64,000 bases of DNA from Planctomycetota bacterium (GCA_023954375.1 JAMLIC010000007.1:1-64000); one strand, 5' to 3'; shown: positions 33,470-43,174, counted from the first letter of the stretch. Translations and numbers: made by a program. The notes: generated by a model not told the origin, from the letters alone.

Positions 33470-36400
33470 TATGCCTGCCTGGGCATGTACTGTGTATCCA
33501 CACCAGATTCAGTGGGCGCGACGAAGTTCAGCCGCGCATGTTGAACTCCCATCGCGCTCAGTTTCCTCTCGAAGTAATCCGCGAGTTCGCCGTCGTGAGT
33601 GGAGAGCATGACTTGGTAGTGCTTGTCCATGACCAGATTTCGCACTAGGTCAATGAACGACGCTATGTGGATCACGTCGTTGAACTGAACTGGATCGTCC
33701 AGAAGCAAGCATGGCCAGCGGGACCATTGATAGGCCGTTGAAAGGCTGAGGATCTGCGCCAGCGAGACCGCAGCGAGCTGCCCCTCGCTGAGCATCTGGA
33801 GCATTCCGCGACCGGCCTCCTTCTTCGAGCGATTCCAAAAGACCATAGATTCGATCTGCGATCGTCCGGCCGTTCGGCGCAGACGATCCTCGACCACCCA
33901 GTCCAGATCAGGAGACAGCGCCCCGAGAAATGATGAGAGCCGATCGTTCAGCGGAGCCAAGACGGAGTCGGCAAAGGCTGACTCTTCTTCGCGCAGCGCG
34001 ACTATGACCCTCTGAAGCTTGTCGATTGCCGACTTCGTGCGCGCCTCCTCAGCCTCGAGACCTGCAAGGTCCTCCATTAGCCGAGTGCGCAGTTGATCCG
34101 GGGAGAGAGGGTGCATGTCCTTCTCTCGTCGACCCTCCTCGCATGCTGTCGCGATCCGCGCGTCGCACGCCCGCAGTTCCTCTGCTGAGCGCCAAGCATT
34201 CAATTGCTCGAGCAACCGGCTCAAGCGACCAATCGATTGTTCCAGCTGCAGGCCGCGCGCACGGAAGTGTTGAGCACGATCCAGAAGCACCGTCCGATCG
34301 GGGTCTCCAGGCAGTCCGGCAGCATTCCAGCGCGAGTGCAGGCCAGCGACAGCCTTCTCGGCATCCTGTCGACGTGCGGCCAGATCGCCCATCGACCGCT
34401 GCTTTGCAATCTGCGCTTCGCGAAGCTGTGCAGTAACGGCTACTCCAGCCTGTACCTCCGTCTTGAGGCGACGCAGCTGATCTTCTGCCGACTCGACCGC
34501 CTTCAGCGAGGCGGCTGCCGTCTGAGAGACGTCCTCCTCTGATGCCCACCGTGACGTAATCTTCGAACTGGCGTTCAGCACGCCTTCGGAAACTTGTACG
34601 ACCTTCCGCAAGTCGAGCAGTCGCTTCTGAACGCCCTCTGTTGCCGCCTGTGCGGCGCGCGATGCGCCCCGGGCAACCGTTACGCGTCCATCGAGGTCCG
34701 TGCGGTCACCTCTCTCGGTGAGCTCAGCTAGGAGGGACGCACGCAATGCGTCGAACTCGGCAACTCGCGCTTGCAGATGCGCTAGACACTGGGCGGGGGA
34801 GGCATCCTCGGGCTGTGCTAGCAACTCCGGATCGGAACGAAGCCGGCTCCACTCACGCGCTAGGCGGCTCTGTTGGTCCTCCGCATCGCGGACCGCCGAG
34901 GCCAGTACTCGGACACGAGAAGCGATCCCCTTGTTCGACTGATCCAGACCAGCAAGCTCGTCTGAAACGGCCTGTCGCCGGGCAATCAACGGAGCCAACA
35001 CACTGCTGGCCCTTGTCACAGCCTCCTGGACCTTCGAGAGCAACACCCCATCGGTGGGAAACTCAGAGGAGCAGAGTGGGCATTGGTGACTGGTGTCACC
35101 GATGAACGCGGCGAGATCCGCGATCGCTCGGGTCTGAACGTCTAGAGCCTTCCGCTGGTCAGCGATCCTTTCGTCCAGGCGAGCAGTCTCGTCTCGAAGA
35201 TTCACTTGAGCAGCTTGGTTGCTGGCCTCCTCCTCGCGCAAATTCGCGAGCTCTGCCCGAGATGCCTCGAACTTTGCGCGTCCAGCTCGCCACTGGGCAT
35301 CACGATCAACCCACGACTCAAGGGCTGTAAGCACTCCGTGCACCCGCGTTCGGGCCTCTTTGGCCTTTGCGAGGCGCCCAGCGATGTCCTCCCAGTCGGC
35401 GAGTCGGGCTTGTTGCTGCTGAAGCAACTGCTCGCAGCGAGCTTGTTCCTCTTTGGCCTCCGTCAACTGTGCTTCGACAACCGGAATCTCCTGGCGACAC
35501 CCGCGAAGGCGCCTCCAGGCCTCTCCAAGCGCCTGAATGCGCTCCGATTCCCGAACGGCAGCCTCGGTCGCTGCCTTGGCCTGCCGCTCGGCCTCCTCCC
35601 GAGCCGAAACGTGGTCGGCATCAGCCTGCACCGCGCTGCGGGCAGCATCGAGTGCGGCGGTGGCGATACCGATCTCCTCGCGGATGGCGGTCATGTCGCG
35701 AGAGCGCTCGGCCCATGCAAGTGGAATCATCTCGAGAGCCGCGAGCTCAGCTTCCTTCAACGTGATCGATTCGCGCTCCTCGACAATCCACTGTCGGAGC
35801 TGACCGAGCGCGGTAAGCGTTGCGCTAGGCTCGGCATCGTCCGCGCTGCGCCGGAGCCTTGGGGCGCCAACCTCGCGCGCGACCTCGGTCAAGGCTGCAC
35901 GGACACTCGTAGGCTCCTGGCCCCCCCCGGCCGCAACGGCAGCTTCAAGTTCCCGACGCCGCAACCGCAACTCGTCCCACTGCTTGACCTGGTCCCGTTT
36001 CGCTGTAACGGCGAGCGCCGCCTTCCCCACACGCTCCTTGAGCGCGATTGCGACCTCTTTCGGGGACAGCTTGGAGCGCATCATGGCGACTTGCTCCAGC
36101 CCGGCAGGACCCTGAAGCCTCTCCCAGCGGTCTGTACCCGTCTGAAGGGTGAACTGCTGGAGCTTACTCTGCGGCAAGTAGTGCGTCAGAGCCAAATACC
36201 ACGCAAGGCGGGCTGGATCGACAACCACGTCCTTTCGCGTTATCGCTTGCAGCAACCGAGCGACGTCAGGAGCGGACGCAGCAACGCCAGAACGTCGGGA
36301 CCAGTGCACTCTGGACGCGGCCTCGGTGTCGACGAACTCGAGATCAACCCCGTAATCAGTGCATGTCGATCCATCTGCACGGATGCGGCCGTATGGGTCA

Positions 36401-36597
36401 AGCGTTCCCTTTCCCTTATGGGCCTGGATACGCTCGACAGCCCCCAGCAACGCCCATTCAATGGCCTCGAAGAAAGTGGTCTTGCCCAGGCCATTGCAGC
36501 CAGTGAGGATCAAGACCCCTCTGCGTGGAAGCCGATCGATCTCAAGGCTTCCTATGGACCGAAAGTTATCGATACGGATCTTGTCGAGGTAGATCAC
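33469..36597 (-). CDS. lmuB: Lamassu LmuB-like SMC/Rad50-type ATPase
   Basis: 1,042 residues starting MIYLDKIRIDNFRSIGSLEI. Walker A GCNGLGKTTF at residues 33-42; two long coiled-coil arms flank a zinc hook CPLCSSEF near residue 505; signature LSEGQLAAVSLAQ and Walker B CLLLDDPVQ lie near residues 935-965, followed by an H-loop VMLSTHD. This is the Rad50/SMC form of Lamassu's LmuB (DdmC in Vibrio), thought to clamp foreign DNA ends or palindromes. The ATG overlaps the LmuC stop by ATGA, and its stop touches the LmuA start. GC content is visibly lower than in the prophage, consistent with transfer. Confidence 0.85.
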   Translation of the reverse strand: MIYLDKIRIDNFRSIGSLEIDRLPRRGVLILTGCNGLGKTTFFEAIEWALLGAVERIQAHKGKGTLDPYGRIRADGSTCTDYGVDLEFVDTEAASRVHWSRRSGVAASAPDVARLLQAITRKDVVVDPARLAWYLALTHYLPQSKLQQFTLQTGTDRWERLQGPAGLEQVAMMRSKLSPKEVAIALKERVGKAALAVTAKRDQVKQWDELRLRRRELEAAVAAGGGQEPTSVRAALTEVAREVGAPRLRRSADDAEPSATLTALGQLRQWIVEERESITLKEAELAALEMIPLAWAERSRDMTAIREEIGIATAALDAARSAVQADADHVSAREEAERQAKAATEAAVRESERIQALGEAWRRLRGCRQEIPVVEAQLTEAKEEQARCEQLLQQQQARLADWEDIAGRLAKAKEARTRVHGVLTALESWVDRDAQWRAGRAKFEASRAELANLREEEASNQAAQVNLRDETARLDERIADQRKALDVQTRAIADLAAFIGDTSHQCPLCSSEFPTDGVLLSKVQEAVTRASSVLAPLIARRQAVSDELAGLDQSNKGIASRVRVLASAVRDAEDQQSRLAREWSRLRSDPELLAQPEDASPAQCLAHLQARVAEFDALRASLLAELTERGDRTDLDGRVTVARGASRAAQAATEGVQKRLLDLRKVVQVSEGVLNASSKITSRWASEEDVSQTAAASLKAVESAEDQLRRLKTEVQAGVAVTAQLREAQIAKQRSMGDLAARRQDAEKAVAGLHSRWNAAGLPGDPDRTVLLDRAQHFRARGLQLEQSIGRLSRLLEQLNAWRSAEELRACDARIATACEEGRREKDMHPLSPDQLRTRLMEDLAGLEAEEARTKSAIDKLQRVIVALREEESAFADSVLAPLNDRLSSFLGALSPDLDWVVEDRLRRTAGRSQIESMVFWNRSKKEAGRGMLQMLSEGQLAAVSLAQILSLSTAYQWSRWPCLLLDDPVQFNDVIHIASFIDLVRNLVMDKHYQVMLSTHDGELADYFERKLSAMGVQHARLNFVAPTESGVDTQYMPRQA

Positions 36598-37286
36598 GTT
36601 TCACCCCGAACGAGTGCGAGGAGAGCGTCGATCAGGTCCTGTCCTCGCTGCCTCTCAGAGGCAACTGCCACCATGGCCTGAATTGTGTCCGAAGGCAGCC
36701 CCGCGCGATCCGCTATTCGACGAACCAAATCAAGATCAGGAAGATGCTCCGCGCGTCCCCAGGGCCGCGCTAGGAACGTGCGGAGCAGGAATCGATGAGC
36801 CGAGTCCTCGCGCTGGGAGGCTTCCGCCGGAGGGAGCCACACAAGTTTGCGGCATGCGCGCTCATCGCGCGAGACACGATGTGTGAGTCGGTACCAGTCC
36901 GGGTCGGCGTCCTTGCCCGGCGGGGCCACGAGGAAACAGTACAGATCATGCTCAAGAGCGGCGCCGAGGTGACTCCGATCCAGCGCGGCCCTAGCGCGGA
37001 TCCTCGAAAGCAGGGCCTCGGTCGAGTCGGGAGCGAAGCCGGGCGGCAGGTCCACGAGGCGCACTGCGAACGTGTGCCCTAGCAAGAATGTTCGTGAGAC
37101 GAGGTCATTGCGAACTGGGGCGTCGACGTCGGCACCCAAAGCACGGAACAAGAGCGTTGCTTGGTGCTCCTCCTGCTGGAGCGCTGGCGGATTCGCCTCC
37201 ACCGCCAAACCCAGGTCGCTTGCACGCGCTTCCATTGCGGCCGACAGGGTCAGGAGGGAGCCGCTCGGTTCTGCGGACGCAGGCAT
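36594..37286 (-). CDS. lmuC: Lamassu LmuC-like / ABC-3C middle component
   Basis: 230 residues from ATG 37286, with GAGGAAGGA upstream. WYRLTHRVSRDERACRKLVW followed by FLLRTFLARPW is a pattern I associate with the small middle components of three-component ABC/SMC defence systems, including LmuC. No catalytic motif is seen. Place (directly before LmuB, ATGA overlap) agrees. It is presumed to bridge the ATPase and the nuclease. Confidence 0.7.
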   Translation of the reverse strand: MPASAEPSGSLLTLSAAMEARASDLGLAVEANPPALQQEEHQATLLFRALGADVDAPVRNDLVSRTFLLGHTFAVRLVDLPPGFAPDSTEALLSRIRARAALDRSHLGAALEHDLYCFLVAPPGKDADPDWYRLTHRVSRDERACRKLVWLPPAEASQREDSAHRFLLRTFLARPWGRAEHLPDLDLVRRIADRAGLPSDTIQAMVAVASERQRGQDLIDALLALVRGET

Positions 37287-37318
37287 CGGTCCTTCCTCGT
37301 TCAGAAACGAGAGTAACC

Positions 37319-38959
37319 CTATGTCGTAACGAGTTCACCGTAGAGTTCATTCGCGGCACGCTGCCCGAACACTGCAAGACACGCGTGAGTCTCAGTGCGG
37401 CCACGAGCGAGCGCCTCTCGGAGCTCCAGCGGAAGGCCCAACGAGAGCACTGTGCTGTTGGCACGCGACAGCAGCGAACTGGTTATACCCGCTCCGCGAC
37501 TGATCGATCGTGCCCTTGCGTTCATGCGGCTGAGCTCGATGGGATCCCGCGTCGACCACGGTACGAGAAGCAGGAGGGGCTCCTCGTCGAGGACATCGAG
37601 CAACGCCAACTGGAGGTCTCTCGCATTCACCCACTGGACGGAAAGCAAGTGCCCGGGAATCGCCTCCGTCTTCAGGTTGATCGGAAAGCCGGGTGGCAGC
37701 ACGTGCGGAACGAGATCTGGATGCCCCTTCTCACGCAGGAAGTCGCGCCAGAGAAGCAGCAGGAGCAGGCCGAGCAAGAGGCAGCCCTCTGCCCTGACCG
37801 TCCTCGGCCCGACACGAAGCAGGGCGGCCCATCGATCGTGCCCCTTGCAGGTCGATAGTGCAGCCGTCAGAAATGGAACGTTGACTGGTCCCAACTCGGC
37901 TCGGAGAGTCGTCCACTCGGCCGCGAGGGCACGTCTGAGATCGGCCGCGATCTCGACACCGTGACGGCTCGCCGGCTCATTGCTTCGGAGTGCCTCATCG
38001 ACCGCCTCGTTCAAGGCCTCAGTGGCCCATCCATCCATTGCGTCACGACAACGCTCCGCGAGTAGTCTTTGGGGCAATGCCGGCACCTTCGACGTGTCGG
38101 GTCGTGGTCCGGTGATGCCCCTGACAGCCCAGCGAGCCTGCTGCGGAGCGTCCACGGGATGCCAATTGCGCCCGGGAACCCCCAGGCATTGATAGACCAT
38201 GTCCAGGGAGAACTTCTTCCACTTGTCGGGTTCACGAACGCTGAGGACGGAGAGACCTCCGTGGAACGCAAGCCTGACGATTACCGCACGAAGGTCCTCC
38301 GAAATGTCGCCAAAGTCAGCGTCGATGGTCAGGTCGACGGGCTTCAGGGCAGTCGCGGCTGGGGAGCCCCAGAAGGTCTCGATCTCGACGCTTGGCACCG
38401 GACCCAACCAGCGCACCTCCTTGTTTGCGTCAACTTCGACCCACACGGTGTTCGGCATGCGCTCGGACTTCAGGTCGCCAATTGCCTTGAGCGTGTCGTC
38501 GAACCGCTTCTTGTCCTCTTGGTTGAGGAGATCGTGCCGCGTCCTGAGCTTCACGAAGTCAAGCGACGCCTCGATGTCCTGGCGGTTCTTCGAGAGGGTG
38601 TCCGCCGTGATCTCGATGTCGAGCTCCTTCGCGTCTGTTCCGAACCTCTGACGCCTATACAAGAGCAATCTCCCTCCATCGATGACGGCGTACATTGAGA
38701 CCTTCAGCCTGTCAGCGTAGGAGCGGGCTTGCTCAAGCGCCTCGTCCGACAACTGACCAGGCTTCTTTGCCTCCACCACGAGCCAGGACTCATCTTGGCC
38801 GGTGCTCTCCGGCCGCTTCGGCGCTCCGACGAGGTCGGCCTTCTTCGTCCAGGACTGGCGGCCAGCTTGGAACGCGACGGCTACCTCGGTGTGCATTGCG
38901 GAGCTGGGCCAACCCAGGGCATCACGAAGGAGCGGCGCGATGAGTTTGACCACAACCAA
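37319..38959 (-). CDS. HSDR_N-like nuclease-fold protein heading the Lamassu operon
   Basis: About 546 residues from a TTG (38959); no better start is visible, so the first few residues may be missing. Residues 1-110 resemble the N-terminal domain of type I restriction R subunits: VVKLIAPLLRDALGWP, KADLVG, then WLVVEAKKPGQL, i.e. a PD-(D/E)xK arrangement with D...ExK. The C-terminal 400 residues are unrecognised and include a leucine-rich stretch. It ends 32 bp before LmuC on the same strand. Standard Lamassu operons have no such gene, so it may be an additional nuclease, a regulator, or an independent neighbour. Confidence 0.65.
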   Translation of the reverse strand: MVVVKLIAPLLRDALGWPSSAMHTEVAVAFQAGRQSWTKKADLVGAPKRPESTGQDESWLVVEAKKPGQLSDEALEQARSYADRLKVSMYAVIDGGRLLLYRRQRFGTDAKELDIEITADTLSKNRQDIEASLDFVKLRTRHDLLNQEDKKRFDDTLKAIGDLKSERMPNTVWVEVDANKEVRWLGPVPSVEIETFWGSPAATALKPVDLTIDADFGDISEDLRAVIVRLAFHGGLSVLSVREPDKWKKFSLDMVYQCLGVPGRNWHPVDAPQQARWAVRGITGPRPDTSKVPALPQRLLAERCRDAMDGWATEALNEAVDEALRSNEPASRHGVEIAADLRRALAAEWTTLRAELGPVNVPFLTAALSTCKGHDRWAALLRVGPRTVRAEGCLLLGLLLLLLWRDFLREKGHPDLVPHVLPPGFPINLKTEAIPGHLLSVQWVNARDLQLALLDVLDEEPLLLLVPWSTRDPIELSRMNARARSISRGAGITSSLLSRANSTVLSLGLPLELREALARGRTETHACLAVFGQRAANELYGELVTT

Positions 38960-39299
38960 GAGGCGATTGAGAGTCGCTCGCGGCGAGCACGGCCTCGCCC
39001 GGCCGGGCGCCTGCCCCGCGAGCGGCGAGCAATCGACGGGTTGAACTATGCCGCTGCGCGGCGGCGGTCGTTCGCGTGAGCCGCCCGGCTATGTGCAGAT
39101 TGGCGGTCAGCGGGAGGGGCGAGGCTGTCTTGGCACGGGTCGCGAGCGAGGATCTTCGACGAGTCGGCACGCGACGGGGAGCGGGGCGGCCGACGCAAGT
39201 CCTTGGGCGGAGGTGCCGAGGACGTGGACCGCCGAGACCGGCGGCCCGAGGAAGGACGCGGCGGGGGAGTGGGCGGGGTCGTGGCGAGGCGCTGCGTCG
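38960..39299. other. Gap between Lamassu operon and IS91-like unit
   Basis: About 340 bp without a credible gene, though long shadow frames cross it. It probably contains the Lamassu promoter and one end of the IS91-like element; I could not define the end. Confidence 0.4.
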
Positions 39300-40520
39300 T
39301 CACGTGTCCGGCTCCGGAAGGGGCGCCGACGCGATCTCGCCGGTGGCGGCGTTGATGGCGAAGCGGCGCAGGAAGCCCACCTTGCACGCGGGACAGCGAC
39401 GCGGGTCGGTGCCGGTGAGGCGCTCGAGGAGCTCGCGCACCGTCGAGGGCACGGGTTCGGGGTTGGTCGTCTCGCCCTCGGCTGCGAGGACGGCGCGAGC
39501 CTGTTCGAGCTTGGTGTTGACGTTGCTCGGGGCGTGCACCCCGTAGTGCCGGATCTTCACGAAGCGGGCCGGCAGGATGTGCTGGAGGAAGCGGCGGATG
39601 AACTCGACGCCGGAGATCGTCGCCGTCTCGCCGTTCTTGGTGCTGAAGGTGACGTCCTCGGCGTCCATTTCGAGCAGGCGGTGGTTGGACATGCCCACGC
39701 GGTGGGTGTAGAGGCCGAGGTAGCGGAAGACCTGCTTGGGGCCGGCGAAGGGGCGCTTGGCGTAGACGACCCACTTCTTGCGATGGAGGCGGTCCTTGAG
39801 CTCGGCGAAGGCGTGGCGCTCGACCTCGACGTCGTCGCCGAGGTCGAGCTGGCCGTCGTCGACGAGCTGCGTGAGCCTGGCGAGGAACTTGCCCCGGAAG
39901 AGCGCGGAGAGCACCTTCACGGGGAAGAGGAACCGGCTGCGGCCGCCCGCGCTCACCCAGCGCGAGCCGTCCGGCGAGAGGCCGCCGCCGGTCACGATGC
40001 AGTGGGCGTGGGGGTGGTAGCCGAGGTCGCGCCGCCAGGTGTGGAGCACGGCGGTGATGCCGGGCGTGGCGCCGAGCCACTTCGGATCGGCGGCGAGGTC
40101 GAGGAGCGTGCGCGAGGCCGTGTCGAAGAGGAGCTTGTAGAAGACCCGCTGGTTGCGCCGCGCGAGCTGCTGGAGCTCGCTCGGTAGGGTGAAGACGACG
40201 TGGAAGTAGGGGACCGGCAGGACGCGCCGCATGCGCTCGAGGACCCACTTCGCCTGCCGGAGGCTCTGGCACTTCATGCAGTGCCGGTCCAGGCACGAGT
40301 TGTAGGCGGGCACCTCGTGTCCGCAGTGGTCGCAGACATCGAGGTGCCCGCCCTTGGCCGCCGTGCGGCACGCCACGATGGCGTCGAACGCGCGCTGCTG
40401 GCCGAACGTGGGTACGTAGCGAGAGCGGTACGCCTCGCCGAAGGCGCGGAACACGTCCGCCACCTCGAAGCGAGGGCGTTGCCGTTCGAGCTCGAGGGTG
40501 CAGCGCGCGTCGCGCTGCAC
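39300..40520 (-). CDS. IS91-family HUH transposase
   Basis: 406 residues. A zinc-binding start (CDHCGHEVPAYNSCLDRHCMKCQ pattern with C-C/C-C spacing) is followed by FHVVFTLPSEL, the HUH motif HPHAHC, and the nucleophile region YLGLYTHRVG. These are the marks of IS91/ISCR rolling-circle transposases. A second zinc pair (CPACKVG) lies at the C-terminus. It starts 6 bp after the tyrosine recombinase gene, and the two are co-transcribed, as in IS91-like units that carry an integrase. Confidence 0.9.
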   Translation of the reverse strand: MQRDARCTLELERQRPRFEVADVFRAFGEAYRSRYVPTFGQQRAFDAIVACRTAAKGGHLDVCDHCGHEVPAYNSCLDRHCMKCQSLRQAKWVLERMRRVLPVPYFHVVFTLPSELQQLARRNQRVFYKLLFDTASRTLLDLAADPKWLGATPGITAVLHTWRRDLGYHPHAHCIVTGGGLSPDGSRWVSAGGRSRFLFPVKVLSALFRGKFLARLTQLVDDGQLDLGDDVEVERHAFAELKDRLHRKKWVVYAKRPFAGPKQVFRYLGLYTHRVGMSNHRLLEMDAEDVTFSTKNGETATISGVEFIRRFLQHILPARFVKIRHYGVHAPSNVNTKLEQARAVLAAEGETTNPEPVPSTVRELLERLTGTDPRRCPACKVGFLRRFAINAATGEIASAPLPEPDT

Positions 40521-40526
40521 CGAGCG

Positions 40527-41393
40527 CTACCCGAGGACTCCGCCGGCTGCCGTGCCGATCAGGTCGAGCGGGCTCTTGCTCGCAGCGATGTGGCGCGTGC
40601 TGACGTGCGTGTAGCGCACCGTCGTGCGGATCGACGCATGGCCGAGGACCGCCTGCACGGTGCGCAGGTCCGCGCCTGACTCAAGGAGATGCGTGGCGAA
40701 GGAGTGCCGCAGGACGTGGGGCGTGACCCGCTTCGTGAGCCCGCACGCCTCCACCGCGCGCCGGAGCGCGTGGCGGACGGCGCCATAGCTCACGAACCCG
40801 TCCGCGCCGTCGCCGGGGAAGAGGCGCTCGCGCCCCGGCTTGGCCGCCTTCCAGTACTCGCGCAGGAGCAGCAGGAGCCGCTCGCTGAGCATGATGTAGC
40901 GGTCCTTCTTTCCCTTACCCTCGCGGACGCGGAGAACCATGCGCTTGCTGTCGAGGTCCGCGCACGTGAGGCGGCACGCCTCGCTGATCCGGAGGCCGCC
41001 GCCGTACGCCGTCGAGAGGATCGCGCGATGGCGGAGCGACTCGATGGCCGCGAGCAGCTGCTCCACTTCGGTGCCGCTGAGGACGACCGGGAGCGACTTG
41101 GGCACCCGTGGCCACGGAATCGTCTCCACGACCTCGGGGCGCTGGAGCGTCCGCGCGTAGAGGAACTTCAGCGCCGCCACGAACATCTTCAAGCTCTCGG
41201 GCCCCACCCCGCGAATCTTGTGCAGGTGGAGCAGGAAGCAACGGACCTCCGTCTCGCCCAACTCAGCGGGAACGCGCATGTAATGCGCCACGAACGTGTC
41301 GGCGCACCGCGTGTACTCCTTGATTGTCCTGGCCGAGTAGTTCGCGAGCTCGAGGTCCGATACCATGCGGGCGCGGGTCGACTCAGAAAGCAT
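40527..41393 (-). CDS. Tyrosine recombinase partner of the IS91-like unit
   Basis: 288 residues from ATG 41393. SAM-like core-binding domain (SARTIKEYTRCADTFVAHY), then Arg I GGGLRISEACRL, Lys in GKGKKDRYI, HVLRHSFATHLL, LGHASI and Tyr in TVRYTHVS: a complete XerC/D-like active site. Coupled with the IS91 transposase downstream. It may help resolve or target the element. Confidence 0.9.
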   Translation of the reverse strand: MLSESTRARMVSDLELANYSARTIKEYTRCADTFVAHYMRVPAELGETEVRCFLLHLHKIRGVGPESLKMFVAALKFLYARTLQRPEVVETIPWPRVPKSLPVVLSGTEVEQLLAAIESLRHRAILSTAYGGGLRISEACRLTCADLDSKRMVLRVREGKGKKDRYIMLSERLLLLLREYWKAAKPGRERLFPGDGADGFVSYGAVRHALRRAVEACGLTKRVTPHVLRHSFATHLLESGADLRTVQAVLGHASIRTTVRYTHVSTRHIAASKSPLDLIGTAAGGVLG

Positions 41394-41470
41394 GAGGCAC
41401 TCCTGGAGCCTCGGGGAGCGGATCTCCTCGGGACCCCAGGGGCCGACTCGCACTTACGGTCAGTGACCAC

Positions 41471-41511
41471 CTCCTGCGGCCCCGGGGATAGCGCCCCCGG
41501 GGTCGCAGGAG
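41471..41511. terminator. Long GC hairpin at the edge of the IS91-like unit
   Basis: CTCCTGCGGCCCCGGGG and CCCCGGGGTCGCAGGAG form a 17-bp stem with one mismatch and a 7-nt loop. It lies ~80 bp upstream of the recombinase start. It could be a bidirectional terminator or the hairpin of an IS91-type ori/ter end. Confidence 0.55.
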
Positions 41512-41520
41512 CGTCTCCGC

Positions 41521-41715
41521 TCACCCCGCGCTGCGCGACAGGCCTTCGTGGGCCAGCCCGCCAGCTGCCGCGCAGCGGCTTAGTTCAACATCGGTCTCGG
41601 AGGCGGTCTCGAGACCGGCCGTGTCCCAGTAGTGATCCAGGTCTGCCCAGAAGTGCTCTCGAGCGACCTCGGCAGCGGCGGCAGCCTGTTGCTGCTGTGC
41701 CTTCTTCTTGGCCAT
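41521..41715 (-). CDS. Small Gln/Ala-rich hypothetical protein
   Basis: About 64 residues from ATG 41715 (MAKKKAQQQQ) after GGGAGGG. It lies between the kinase gene and the hairpin. Its second half (ETDVELSRCAAAGG) is nondescript and may be a junction product. Function unknown; coding status uncertain. Confidence 0.35.
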   Translation of the reverse strand: MAKKKAQQQQAAAAAEVAREHFWADLDHYWDTAGLETASETDVELSRCAAAGGLAHEGLSRSAG

Positions 41716-41884
41716 CCCTCCCACGGGCGCGCTCCATGAGCCACGACTCGACCCGGTCGCGACGGGAGTAGTCTATTCCGGGCCTCTGACACCCCCGTGA
41801 TTGCGCCGGGCGCGACTCTGGCTAGAGAGCGGGGTCGTCCACTGGCGGGTCGTGCGGCTCTGCGCAGCCGCCCACGTGCTTCAG

Positions 41885-43168
41885 TCATGCCCGGACTTCG
41901 CCTGTAGACTGCCCGAAGTTGACCTTGTTCCCCGAGACGATCGGGACCGACTTGCCTGGGGGTACGTCCACGATCGAGCCATCGGGACGAGTGAGGGTCC
42001 ACGCGGAGGCCGTCAGATTCTTGATGCCGAACTGACCCGGTTTCACCGGATTCTCGGCGACTTCCCCGACCGGACTGAACGCGTCCTGAGCGCCACCGAG
42101 GTGATGCTCGAAGATCTTCGTGTCTCGGCCAAGGACGATGATGCTATCGCCGATGCGGAGGCGCGGGGGCAGCACCAGCTGCCTGCCACAGGACCAGCAC
42201 TGCTGGGCGCCTCGCGAGCGGAGCACGTCGACGTCATAGAGGTTCTCCGAAGCACAGGAGGCGCACGGAAGAAGGCTGTCGATGGCGCGAGCGAAGGCCT
42301 TCCGCCACTCGGACTCGCGGACCCGCTTGGTGGGATAGTGGAGCCCCTCGGTGAAGGAGCGCAGGAAGAGCGCCTTCAGGAACTCCGGATAGAGCGGGTG
42401 GAACGCGATCGGGTTGTCGTGGACGCCAGGCACGGGCTTGTTCGAGCCATCGGTCGGGTCGAAGATGTAGAGCGGCGCGGTGCCGTAGAGGCGTTCGAGC
42501 GCCGGCACGTCGAGGCACCGGATGTTCGCCTCTCGCTCTCCGTCGAGGGGGTGACCTCCCATTAGCATGAAGAAGATCAGGACGGCCAGCGAGTAGCGGT
42601 CGGTCTGATCCGAGGGCACCGCCTCGCGTCGCACGACCTCGGGCGCCATGAAGCGCTGGGTCCCGAGGATGCCGCCGGACTCGGTCCCGGAGACATCGAC
42701 GTTGTCGTTGTCGCAGATCCGGACGTCGCCGTTCCTCGGGTCGAAGAAGACGTTTGCGAAGGAGATGTCGCGATAGCAGAGGCCGCGGCTGTGCAGGCTC
42801 AGGAATCCGTCCGCGAGTTGCCAGGAGGCCGTGAGGAGCGCGCGGAAGCTGGGCTCGATCCGGCGAGCCATGAAGTCTTCGAGCGGGCGGAAGCGAGGCT
42901 CCCTGAGCTCCATGACGTAGCCGAACGTGCGCTCGGCGACGTCGTCGATTAGCGCGATCGGCCAGAGGAAGTAGTGGGCCGGCGAGCCCTTGGTGACAAG
43001 GCGCTCGATGACCTCGCGCTGCGCCTTCGTCGCGGTGTGGAGGTGGTACACCTTCACCGCGACCTTGCGGCCGTCGAGCTCCGAGAGCCAGACGTCGCCT
43101 TGGCCGCCAGAACCCAGGAGGGTATCGCCCTGAAGGGGCCGTCCGTCCACAGTGGTCCAGTTGCGCAT
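41885..43168 (-). CDS. TerY-P Ser/Thr kinase with zinc ribbon and C-terminal beta domain
   Basis: 427 residues. Glycine loop GSGGQGDVW (19-27), VAVKV lysine (K39), catalytic loop CYRDISFANV (D134, N139; HRD is YRD), DND (153-155, replacing DFG), and APE (175-177). After the kinase come CASC and CWSCGR, a four-cysteine zinc ribbon (about 304-329), and a ~90-residue beta-rich tail. Kinase plus ribbon plus small beta domain is the form described for the kinase of the TerY-phosphorylation triad. It is the last gene of the long operon, 6 bp after the phosphatase stop. It would phosphorylate the VWA protein or operon partners. Confidence 0.88.
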   Translation of the reverse strand: MRNWTTVDGRPLQGDTLLGSGGQGDVWLSELDGRKVAVKVYHLHTATKAQREVIERLVTKGSPAHYFLWPIALIDDVAERTFGYVMELREPRFRPLEDFMARRIEPSFRALLTASWQLADGFLSLHSRGLCYRDISFANVFFDPRNGDVRICDNDNVDVSGTESGGILGTQRFMAPEVVRREAVPSDQTDRYSLAVLIFFMLMGGHPLDGEREANIRCLDVPALERLYGTAPLYIFDPTDGSNKPVPGVHDNPIAFHPLYPEFLKALFLRSFTEGLHYPTKRVRESEWRKAFARAIDSLLPCASCASENLYDVDVLRSRGAQQCWSCGRQLVLPPRLRIGDSIIVLGRDTKIFEHHLGGAQDAFSPVGEVAENPVKPGQFGIKNLTASAWTLTRPDGSIVDVPPGKSVPIVSGNKVNFGQSTGEVRA

Positions 43169-43174
43169 CGTTGG

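Noticed and set aside
39046-40371. A long leftward open frame overlapping the IS91 transposase
   Set aside because: It is a Pro/Arg/Ala-rich shadow of the transposase in another frame; the transposase motifs are all in the accepted frame.
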